A stretch of 9,611 bases of DNA from contig MVRB01000184.1 in NCBI GenBank assembly GCA_002067635.1, positions 1 to 9,611 on the forward strand. Reading direction: 5' to 3'. Under the pieces are notes generated by a model. The model had not been told where the DNA came from and searched no databases. It worked only from the letters and a program-made list of their open reading frames with translations. Position numbers and translations under genes: made by a program. This document shows, one piece after another, positions 1 through 5,652 of this stretch. The stretch's first letter is position 1, and the number at the start of each line of letters is the position of its first letter. The stretch comes from Methanomassiliicoccales archaeon PtaU1.Bin030 (lineage in GTDB: Archaea; Thermoplasmatota; Thermoplasmata; Methanomassiliicoccales; Methanomassiliicoccaceae).

Positions 1-688
1 GGTCCTCGGCCGCGATGCGGCTGGCCAGGACATGAACGGTGTTGATGTCCTTGGCGCAGGAGGGGCACACCCTCACGGTCTGGCCCCCGCCCCCCCATGT
101 CACCTTGATGCCCCGCCCCTCCTTCACATGGGGGCAATCGTTGCTGTCGTCCAGGTCATATGGCAGGAGGGACAGCACCTCCTCCACATACTCAGCGGGT
201 GGGCGCGGTCCATCCGGGGAGCATATGGCCTCCTTCTCCGTGGAGTAGATGTGCAGGCCCCGCTTCTGCGCCGTGGACCACAGCGCCAGGAGCCGTAGCT
301 CGGGGTGGTCGAAGTGCTGCACCCCGATCAGCTTGTCCCGATCGACCTTTCCCCGCATGGCGAAGGAGACCTCCCCCATGGGGGTCTTGGTGGTGGCGAG
401 ATAAGGCACCTTCCCGGCCACATGGAGAGAGATCGTCGCCGCATAGGCGCGCACCAGCTGGTCACCCCAGTTCATGGAGAACTCCAGCTTCTTGGGGTCA
501 AGCCGCCTGCTGGACACCTTTTCCATCTTCTCCACGGCCTTCTTTAGGTCACACCCCCGGCAGTCCTCGGTGCACCTCGGCAGGAGTAGACGTGGGTCCT
601 CCGCCAGCATCCTCGCTTTCTCCAAAAGGTCCTTCTCGAGGGTCTTGGGGGTGGCCTTGGCCCCTCTGAACCTTGCGCGCCTTCCCAT
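1..688 (-). CDS. Uncharacterised cysteine-containing protein, N-terminal part (cut by window edge)
   Basis: I read this minus-strand frame directly: it opens with ATG at 688 and stays open for 229 codons to the left edge, so the C-terminus is missing. The start is fixed by an in-frame TAG four codons upstream (TAG AGG CAA TGC ATG). I do not recognise the family. The N-terminus is basic (MGRRARFRGAKATPK), followed by a charged helix-like stretch and a cysteine cluster C39-x3-C43-x2-C46 (RCTEDCRGCDLKK). An alpha/beta-looking middle follows, containing VPYLATTKTPMGEVSF (about 95-109) and QHFDHPELRLLALWSTAQKRG. Further cysteines lie at 156 and 185, and a CPSC knuckle at 208-211 looks like half of a zinc ribbon. 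The cysteines suggest bound zinc or an iron-sulfur centre; this is inference. It is transcribed divergently from the DUF835 gene. The coding reality is supported by sensible composition throughout and strong G/C at third codon positions. Confidence 0.8.
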   Translation of the reverse strand, partial: MGRRARFRGAKATPKTLEKDLLEKARMLAEDPRLLLPRCTEDCRGCDLKKAVEKMEKVSSRRLDPKKLEFSMNWGDQLVRAYAATISLHVAGKVPYLATTKTPMGEVSFAMRGKVDRDKLIGVQHFDHPELRLLALWSTAQKRGLHIYSTEKEAICSPDGPRPPAEYVEEVLSLLPYDLDDSNDCPHVKEGRGIKVTWGGGGQTVRVCPSCAKDINTVHVLASRIAAED

Positions 689-697
689 GCATTGCCT
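687..697 (+). repeat. 11-base direct repeat, copy 1
   Basis: The sequence ATGCATTGCCT is identical to 842-852. This copy overlaps the start codon (686-688, read on the minus strand) of the left-hand gene. It may be a paired regulatory site or coincidence. Confidence 0.6.
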
Positions 698-846
698 CTA
701 CGGCACCAGCGTTCTTAAGCCTTGGGTCTAATCCGATAGGGCCGAAAAACCACGAAGGAGGGTGCTCCGAGCCCTGTCGGGAACGATACTGGATAGTTGT
801 GGAAGAACCTATTTATCCGCGTACTCCCTTTTAATGATGGGATGCA
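689..846. promoter_or_regulatory. Divergent intergenic region with TATA-like boxes
   Basis: These 158 bases separate two divergently transcribed genes and hold no gene I can support. On the plus strand, TATTTATCC at 810-818 preceded by purine-rich GGAAGAACC (801-809) resembles an archaeal TATA box with BRE. It would place transcription start near 838-840, a few bases before the TTG start at 847, so the DUF835 mRNA would be almost leaderless. On the minus strand, CTTAAGAA around 711-718 is a weaker candidate about 25 bases before the ATG at 688. The middle (about 725-800) shows no convincing hairpin or RNA gene. Promoter assignments are by eye only. Confidence 0.4.
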
Positions 847-852
847 TTGCCT
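842..852 (+). repeat. 11-base direct repeat, copy 2
   Basis: The sequence ATGCATTGCCT is identical to 687-697. This copy contains the proposed TTG start codon (847-849) of the DUF835 gene, so the two copies bracket the divergent intergenic region exactly at its two gene starts. Confidence 0.6.
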
Positions 853-1587
853 GAAGGGAGAGACTTCTATCGCGGTTTGGTCAAAGGGTATGAGGTTGGC
901 CTTAACAAGGCCTGGGACGAACTCATCGGACTGACCACCAAGGGCTTCAGCCCTAGGGAGATCCAAGTGATGGCCAAGAGCAAGCGCCAGAACATCAGCA
1001 CGGCCATCAGGCAGCTGCGGCTGGAGATAGAGGAGGAGACCGGCTTTGACATGACCGGGAGGTCCTCCGTGGACCGGGCCAGCGGCAGGGTGGAGAACGG
1101 AAATGCCTACCTCATAGAGATCACCGCCATCACCCAGGCCCTGAGCGTGGTGAACGAGCTTACCTCCGACGGTACCCCCGCTCTGTGCATCCTCCGGAGC
1201 TTCCCAGGGAATTTCCAGGGAATGATGAACGACTCGGTGAGCTGCGCCTGGCTCACAAAGTACGAGGGGACCAACTACGACTCCTTTCCCGTGTTCTCCG
1301 GCTCTGCGATGGAGGGCATGGTCACCGAGGTCCGCAATTTCATGAAAGAAGGTCCGGGGCGGATAGTCCTCCTTGAGGGGATCGAGTACCTGATAATCCA
1401 GAACGACCTGGTGAAGGTGCTGAAGTTCCTCCAGACCATCGTGGACCAGACCGTACTGACGAAGGGCATCCTTCTCCTGGCCATATACCCTCACGCTCTG
1501 GAGGACCGGGTCCTCAACAACCTCCGCTGCAACATCGGTTCGGTCCTGCGGACCCGCTCACCGGGCGAGAACGATCTCGATCGATGA
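847..1587 (+). CDS. DUF835 domain protein with an N-terminal helix-turn-helix-like segment
   Basis: This 246-residue protein has no signal peptide or membrane segment and is predicted to be cytoplasmic. Residues about 85-225 fit DUF835, an archaeal family of unknown biochemical function: NAYLIE (86-91), ALCILRSFP (112-120), AWLTKYEG (134-141), the hallmark RIVLLEGIEYLI (172-183) and a closing LLLAIYPHAL (209-218). Residues about 20-65 (WDELIGLTTKGFSPREIQVMAKSKRQNISTAIRQL, quoted here in summary form as 23-57) look like a helix-turn-helix with a recognition-type helix, so a DNA-linked signalling role is possible. The start is TTG at 847: an in-frame TGA lies four codons upstream, and the nearby ATGs at 834, 837 and 842 are in other frames. 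TTG at 877 is an alternative. The 3' end overlaps the convergent albA gene by 30 bases. DUF835 domains are often fused to sensory modules, but none is visible here. Domain call is fairly sure; function is unknown. Confidence 0.85.
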   Translation: MPEGRDFYRGLVKGYEVGLNKAWDELIGLTTKGFSPREIQVMAKSKRQNISTAIRQLRLEIEEETGFDMTGRSSVDRASGRVENGNAYLIEITAITQALSVVNELTSDGTPALCILRSFPGNFQGMMNDSVSCAWLTKYEGTNYDSFPVFSGSAMEGMVTEVRNFMKEGPGRIVLLEGIEYLIIQNDLVKVLKFLQTIVDQTVLTKGILLLAIYPHALEDRVLNNLRCNIGSVLRTRSPGENDLDR

Positions 1588-1857
1588 GACGTTGGTGCTC
1601 TCTCCCTGGTCCGATACCATGGCCTCGGTGCCGATCCGCACGTCCTTAACGACGGCCTCCCTGATGAACCGATGGCGTACTATCTCCGCCACGTCCACGG
1701 CGCGGCTGATGGCCTTGCCCCGCGCGCGGATGATGACCTCGTCGGAGCCGGCCTTGAACTGGGTGACGACCGCGGTGACGTAGTCCATCGTATCCTTCCT
1801 GCCGATGAACACGGTGTTGTCCTCGGTCTTCCCCGTACCGTTGCCCTGTTCGCTCAT
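1558..1857 (-). CDS. albA: Alba, archaeal DNA/RNA-binding chromatin protein
   Basis: This 99-residue protein matches Alba along its whole length. Alba is a small dimeric protein that coats DNA and binds RNA, contributing to archaeal chromatin. Diagnostic segments are NTVFIGRKDTMDYV (14-27), the near-invariant RARGKAISRAVDVAEIVRHRF (44-64, loop and helix of the dimer and DNA interface) and the closing strand STNVSSIEIVLAR (87-99). A short polar tail of about 13 residues precedes the fold. At the position of Sulfolobus Alba Lys16, the known acetylation site, this protein has Arg20; Lys21 corresponds to Lys17. The ATG at 1857 is preceded by GGTG with a five-base spacer. It lies 25 bases after the HTH_10 regulator gene and is probably co-transcribed with it. 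Its last 30 bases overlap the end of the convergent DUF835 gene. Identification is very secure. Confidence 0.97.
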   Translation of the reverse strand: MSEQGNGTGKTEDNTVFIGRKDTMDYVTAVVTQFKAGSDEVIIRARGKAISRAVDVAEIVRHRFIREAVVKDVRIGTEAMVSDQGESTNVSSIEIVLAR

Positions 1858-1882
1858 CCTGACACCGAACCGATACCCATCC

Positions 1883-2521
1883 TCACAACTGGCGGTGCTC
1901 GGTGAAGTACCTCATCATGATGCGCCTCTGCCCCTTGCGGAGTATCTCTGAGAGTGTGGATGTGGAGATATCGAACATCTTGGCCAGCTCACGAAGGCCG
2001 ATGCGGCGGGGGAAGTCGAAGTACCCTCGCTCGAACGCCATGCGGGTTATCTGCTCCTGCCTCAGCGTGAGATCGTCAGTATCGGTGATCTGGGTGAGCT
2101 TTTCCAGCTTGGGCGAGGCGTTTATGCGCTTGAGGTTCTCGATGAGGTCCTGCAGCGCCTTCTTCTGAGTGACCAGCATGGTCCAGCTCAATCGCCCGTC
2201 CTTTGTGGTGGTGGATCGGGTAAGGAAACACTCCGTGCCCGCCAGCAGGCGGCAGGCCATGCACTGGTTGGTGGAAAAGACGGCCAAGGCCTTGCTCTTG
2301 TCGATGGCGCTTATATCAACGTTGAAGATGTTGGGGTTGTTGCGCACCTGGTCGATGACCTTGGGCAGGTCCTCCTCGTTCTCTACCTCGATCTGGACCA
2401 GGTCCCTGACCTCAGACTGGAGGGCCTTGGAGTCAATGATCTTGATGACCGATGGGTAGGCCTCTACGATGTCCGTTATCCAGTTGTCTGGCATGTCCAG
2501 GGAGACTATCGCTTCCATCAT
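1883..2521 (-). CDS. HTH_10 (bacterio-opsin-activator type) transcriptional regulator with a cysteine motif
   Basis: This is a 212-residue predicted transcription regulator. The C-terminal part (about 150-208) is a typical HTH_10 domain: LTLRQEQITRMAFERGYFDFPRRI, then the helix-turn-helix GLRELAKMFDISTSTLSEILRKGQRR, as found in the Bat family and many euryarchaeal regulators. The first 135 residues look like two alpha/beta (ferredoxin-like) units, perhaps a ligand-sensing region: about 1-82, ending near AIDKSKALAVF, and about 83-135. Between them is NQCMACRLLAGTECF with Cys87, Cys90 and Cys98 (C-x2-C-x7-C), which could bind a metal or sense redox state. The protein starts at a double ATG (2521 or 2518) without a clear ribosome-binding site. 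It follows gdhA by 23 bases and precedes albA by 25, so a shared transcript and a role in regulating gdhA or nitrogen metabolism are plausible, though only from position. The effector is unknown. Confidence 0.88.
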   Translation of the reverse strand: MMEAIVSLDMPDNWITDIVEAYPSVIKIIDSKALQSEVRDLVQIEVENEEDLPKVIDQVRNNPNIFNVDISAIDKSKALAVFSTNQCMACRLLAGTECFLTRSTTTKDGRLSWTMLVTQKKALQDLIENLKRINASPKLEKLTQITDTDDLTLRQEQITRMAFERGYFDFPRRIGLRELAKMFDISTSTLSEILRKGQRRIMMRYFTEHRQL

Positions 2522-2544
2522 GTTACTCTGTCATAGACATGCAT

Positions 2545-3795
2545 TCAGGGGTATATCCCCCTTAGCTCCATCGCGGTCACGACCTCCCTCACCGCTAACA
2601 TGTACGCCGCGGTCCTCATGTCGGTGCCCTCGTTCAGGGAGCTGGTGAGCACACGTCCGAAGGCCGAGGTCATGGTCCGGTCCAGCCTCTGGTTGACCTC
2701 TGAGTGGGTCCAGAACTGATATTGCAGGTCTTGGACCCATTCAAAGTAGGATGCGGTGACGCCTCCCGCGTTCGCGAGGACATCGGGAATCAGCATGCAT
2801 CCCTTCTCGTACAGTATCCTGTCGGCCTCGGGCAGTGTGGGGCCGTTGGCCCCTTCGACCACCAGGCTGGCCTTGATATCATCTGCATTGTGCTCGGTTA
2901 TCACCTCTCCCAATGCCGCAGGTACCAGGACCGTGCACTCCAGCTCCAGGATCTCCTCGTTGGTTATGTTGGTCGCGGACGGGAGGTCCCTCACGGAGCC
3001 GGTGGCCTCCTTGTGCTCGGACACCTTCTTGATGTCCAGCCCCGAGGGGTCGTAGATGCCGCCGCTGGAGTCGGAGACGGCGATCACCTTCATGCCCAGC
3101 TCGTCCCGCAGAAGGCGGGCGGCGTTCCTCCCCACGTTGCCGAAGCCCTGCACGGCCACGGTGGAGCCCTGGGGTAAGAGCTTTCGGGAGCGCAGGGCCT
3201 CTCGGAGGCAGTACATCAGGCCCCGCGATGTCGCCTCCTCCCGCCCCTCCGAGCCACCCAGGGAGACAGGCTTGCCGGTGACCACGGCGGGGACGGAGTG
3301 GCCTACATTCGCGGAGTACGCATCCATGATCCAGGACATCGTCTGGGCGTTGGTGTAGACATCAGGCGCGGGGATGTCCACGTGCGGGCCTATCACTGGC
3401 GACAGCTCCCAGGCGAAGCGCCTGGTCATGCGCTCCACCTCCGACCTGCTCAGTTGCTTGGGATCGCACATCACTCCTCCTTTGGCCCCTCCGAAGGGTA
3501 CTCCCACCACCGCGCACTTCCACGTCATCCACATGGCCAGCGCCCTCATCTCCTCCAGGGAGACGCTGGGATGGTAGCGTACCCCTCCCTTGTAGGGGCC
3601 ACGGGCATTGTTGTGCTGCACGCGGTAACCGGTGAAGACCCTCAGCGAGCCATCGTCCATCTTCACCGGGAAGTTGATCACCAGCTCCCGCCGAGACCTC
3701 ACCAGGATGTCCACGATACCTTCATCGAGCTTCAGCGCAGCGGCCGCCCTCCTGACCTGATCGACCGCTACCTGATATGGATTGGAACTGCTCAT
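2545..3795 (-). CDS. gdhA: Glutamate dehydrogenase (Glu/Leu/Phe/Val dehydrogenase family)
   Basis: The enzyme interconverts glutamate with 2-oxoglutarate and ammonium using NAD(P), in the cytoplasm. The 416-residue length is normal for the small hexameric archaeal type. Numbering from the upstream GTG (3804; subtract 3 for the chosen ATG), the catalytic domain shows GPYKGGVRYHP with Lys72, TWK with Lys96, PFGGAKGGV with the catalytic Lys108, and IPAPDVYT with catalytic Asp148. The Rossmann domain has GFGNVG (220-225) followed by AVSDSSGGIYDP, then VVEGANGPTLPEAD (315-328) and NAGGVTASYFEWVQ (345-358). Coenzyme preference cannot be settled by eye. I chose ATG at 3795 because AGGTG (3802-3806 on this strand) sits six bases before it, whereas the GTG at 3804 overlaps that site. 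It is the first gene of a probable three-gene unit with the HTH_10 regulator and albA, and is divergent from polX. Leucine or other amino-acid specificity is less likely given the residue pattern. Confidence 0.96.
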   Translation of the reverse strand: MSSSNPYQVAVDQVRRAAAALKLDEGIVDILVRSRRELVINFPVKMDDGSLRVFTGYRVQHNNARGPYKGGVRYHPSVSLEEMRALAMWMTWKCAVVGVPFGGAKGGVMCDPKQLSRSEVERMTRRFAWELSPVIGPHVDIPAPDVYTNAQTMSWIMDAYSANVGHSVPAVVTGKPVSLGGSEGREEATSRGLMYCLREALRSRKLLPQGSTVAVQGFGNVGRNAARLLRDELGMKVIAVSDSSGGIYDPSGLDIKKVSEHKEATGSVRDLPSATNITNEEILELECTVLVPAALGEVITEHNADDIKASLVVEGANGPTLPEADRILYEKGCMLIPDVLANAGGVTASYFEWVQDLQYQFWTHSEVNQRLDRTMTSAFGRVLTSSLNEGTDMRTAAYMLAVREVVTAMELRGIYP

Positions 3796-3801
3796 CGCAT
3801 G

Positions 3802-3806
3802 CACCT
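3802..3806 (-). promoter_or_regulatory. Ribosome-binding site of gdhA
   Basis: AGGTG on the minus strand lies six bases before ATG 3795. It overlaps the alternative in-frame GTG (3802-3804), which argues against that codon being the start. Confidence 0.6.
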
Positions 3807-3889
3807 GCTTGAAGTGGACGTGGTTATATGGCTGTAACTTCCTATGGTGCTACGCCCACTTTCTTATGACTATTGGTTGAGGTACCTAT
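3807..3889. promoter_or_regulatory. Divergent gdhA / polX promoter region
   Basis: The intergenic space between gdhA and polX is AT-richer than its surroundings. TTATATG at 3824-3830 (CATATAA on the minus strand) is the best TATA-like box: it is about 30 bases before the gdhA start, and could also serve polX with a leader of roughly 35 bases. A second candidate for polX is TTCTTATGA at 3861-3869, which would give an almost leaderless mRNA. The box is nearly symmetric, so direction cannot be decided by eye. Confidence 0.45.
3878..3883 (+). promoter_or_regulatory. Ribosome-binding site of polX
   Basis: TGAGGT ends six bases before ATG 3890, a normal spacing, and supports that start. Confidence 0.6.
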
Positions 3890-5605
3890 ATGAACAACGC
3901 GGAGATCGCCGACCTGCTCCACGAGTTCGCCGACATCATGGACCTGAAAGGTGACGTCTTCAAGCGCAACGCCTACCGGCGGGCCGCGCAGAACGTCCAG
4001 GAGCTCGACGGGGACGTCCTTTCATACTACAGAGAGGGAAGGCTGGAGAGCATACCGGGGGTCGGGGAGTCCATAGCCCAGAAGATCGCCGAGATCATCA
4101 GGACCGGAAGGTCGGCCGAGCTTGAGGCCCTGCGCGCCCAGTATCCACCAGGTTTGGTCGAGCTGACCCAAGTGCCGGACCTTGGGCCCAAGAAGGCCCT
4201 TAGGCTGTACAGGGAGCTGGGGATCAGGGACCTGGCTGGCTTGAAGAAAGCCGCGCTGGAGCACCGCATCCGCCGGCTCGAAGGCTTCGGAAGGAGGTCC
4301 GAGGAGAAGATCCTCCAGGGGATAGAGCTGGTCGAACGGAACAGCGGTCGCATGCTGCTGGGGGACGCCCTCCCCATCGGCCTGGCGGTGGAGTCCTACC
4401 TTCGGGAAAATGGCATAGAGCATGTCAGCGTGGCTGGCAGCCTCCGCAGGAGGAAGGAGACCATAGGTGACATCGATATCGTGGTCGGCAGCGACCTTCC
4501 CCTCGAGGCCACGAGGCTCTTCGTCTCCTACCCGCGCAGGGAGACGGTGGTACTGCAGGGGCCCACACGGTCCAGCATCCGTCTCGATGACGGTACGCAG
4601 GTGGACCTGCGGGTCGTTCCGGTGTCCGACTACGGTGCCACTCTTTTGTACTTCACCGGCTCCAAGGAGCACACCGTGGAGCTGCGGAGGATGGCCATGC
4701 AGATGGGGTACAGGCTCAACGAGTACGGCCTCTTCCGCAGGGACGACGGCTCCGTGGTGGCGAGGGAGGAGGAGAGGGACATATACCGCGCCCTAGGCCT
4801 GGACCTGATCCCGCCGGAGATGCGGGAGATGAGGGGAGAGATAGAGGCGGCTGGTGTTGGCCGGCTCCCTGACCTCCTAAGGTCCGAGGACATACGCGGC
4901 GACCTCCACGTGCACACCGTTATGAGCGACGGTCATGCCACCATGCGTGAGCTGGCCCGGGAGGCCAAGCGGCTGGGGTACGAGTACATAGGCCTCACCG
5001 ATCACAGCCCCTCCCTGCGCATCGCCCACGGCCCGACCGCGGGGGACCTCCTGGACTCGGTGGAGGAGGCGCGCCAGGTGTCCGAGGAGGAGGGCATAGC
5101 GGTTCTGCGCGGCTCCGAGGTGGACATTCTCGAGGACGGGTCGCTGGACTACCCCCGGGAGGTCCTGTCCCAGCTGGACTTCGTCATCGCCTCGGTCCAC
5201 TCCCGCTTCCAGATGCCCGAGGAGGAGATGACGGAGCGGGTCCTCCGGGCCATGAGCGATCCCGAGGTGAACGTGCTGGGCCACCCCACGGGGAGGCTCC
5301 TGGGACGCAGGGAGGCCTACAGAATAGACCTGGAGCGGGTGATGGAGCACGCCTCCCGGGAGGGTGTGGCCCTGGAGCTTAACGGATATCCGTACCGGCT
5401 TGACCTCAACGACCTGAACTGCAGGAGGGCCAAGGAGCGGGGGGTCAAGCTCTCCGTCGGCACTGACGCCCATGCCCTGGAGGACCTGGGCTACATGCAT
5501 CTGGCGGTTGGGACGGCACGAAGGGGGTGGTTGGAGAAGGGCGATGTGATAAACACCCTCTCCCTGGCCCAGATCAGAAGGTTCTTCGAAAGAACCAGCG
5601 GCTAA
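3890..5605 (+). CDS. polX: DNA polymerase X with C-terminal PHP exonuclease domain
   Basis: This 571-residue protein has the length and domain order of bacterial/archaeal PolX, which fills short gaps in base excision repair and removes 3' nucleotides with its PHP domain. Residues 1-145 are the 8-kDa-like and helix-hairpin-helix region: SIPGVGESIAQKI (54-66), QVPDLGPKKALRL (94-106) and LEGFGRRSEEKI (130-141). The nucleotidyltransferase palm has GSLRRRKETIGDIDIVV with metal ligands Asp194 and Asp196, and TQVDLRVV with Asp239. YFTGSKEH (254-261) is also typical of the family. The PHP domain (about 335-560) keeps all its metal-binding motifs: DLHVHT (His340, His342), TDHS (Asp371, His372), GSEVDI (Glu410), ASVHSRF (His437), LGHPTGR (His465) and GTDAHA (Asp526, His528). 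Both activities are therefore predicted to be intact. The start ATG has a TGAGGT site six bases upstream. The AMP-pathway operon begins 47 bases downstream on the same strand. Confidence 0.96.
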   Translation: MNNAEIADLLHEFADIMDLKGDVFKRNAYRRAAQNVQELDGDVLSYYREGRLESIPGVGESIAQKIAEIIRTGRSAELEALRAQYPPGLVELTQVPDLGPKKALRLYRELGIRDLAGLKKAALEHRIRRLEGFGRRSEEKILQGIELVERNSGRMLLGDALPIGLAVESYLRENGIEHVSVAGSLRRRKETIGDIDIVVGSDLPLEATRLFVSYPRRETVVLQGPTRSSIRLDDGTQVDLRVVPVSDYGATLLYFTGSKEHTVELRRMAMQMGYRLNEYGLFRRDDGSVVAREEERDIYRALGLDLIPPEMREMRGEIEAAGVGRLPDLLRSEDIRGDLHVHTVMSDGHATMRELAREAKRLGYEYIGLTDHSPSLRIAHGPTAGDLLDSVEEARQVSEEEGIAVLRGSEVDILEDGSLDYPREVLSQLDFVIASVHSRFQMPEEEMTERVLRAMSDPEVNVLGHPTGRLLGRREAYRIDLERVMEHASREGVALELNGYPYRLDLNDLNCRRAKERGVKLSVGTDAHALEDLGYMHLAVGTARRGWLEKGDVINTLSLAQIRRFFERTSG

Positions 5606-5613
5606 ACTATATG
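5604..5613 (+). promoter_or_regulatory. Candidate promoter of the AMP-pathway operon
   Basis: AAACTATATG, straddling the polX stop codon, is a good archaeal TATA-like box. A transcript start about 25 bases further (near 5635) would leave a short leader carrying GGTGA before the TTG start at 5653. The ATG at 5611 lies inside the box and would then not be transcribed. Confidence 0.5.
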
Positions 5614-5643
5614 TCATGCCGAGTGTTTAGTGAGCACCAGGAC

Positions 5644-5648
5644 GGTGA
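5644..5648 (+). promoter_or_regulatory. Ribosome-binding site of the isomerase gene
   Basis: GGTGA lies four bases before TTG 5653 and ten before GTG 5659. The ATG at 5611 has no comparable site. This helps decide the start of the isomerase. Confidence 0.5.
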
Positions 5649-5652
5649 AGCG

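Noticed and set aside
142..688. Radical SAM enzyme, because of the Cys-x3-Cys-x2-Cys motif in the left-edge gene
   Set aside because: The motif lacks the usual aromatic residue before the last Cys, and no downstream GGE-like or barrel motifs appear in the visible 229 residues. Zinc or another metal site is the simpler reading.
740..790. Short hairpin around AGGGTGCTCCGAGCCCT as a possible RNA gene or operator
   Set aside because: The stem is only four to five base pairs, with no supporting loop or conserved motif; it is not above what chance gives.
834..846. ATG codons at 834, 837 and 842 as start of the DUF835 gene
   Set aside because: None is in the DUF835 frame: 834 and 837 reach TGA within a few codons, and 842 is in a third frame. 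The in-frame TTG at 847 is the first usable start.
715..1494. Minus-strand open frame of 259 codons opposite the DUF835 gene
   Set aside because: The plus-strand frame has the DUF835 hallmark GIEYLI; the antisense translation resembles no protein family and is a shadow of G/C-rich third positions.
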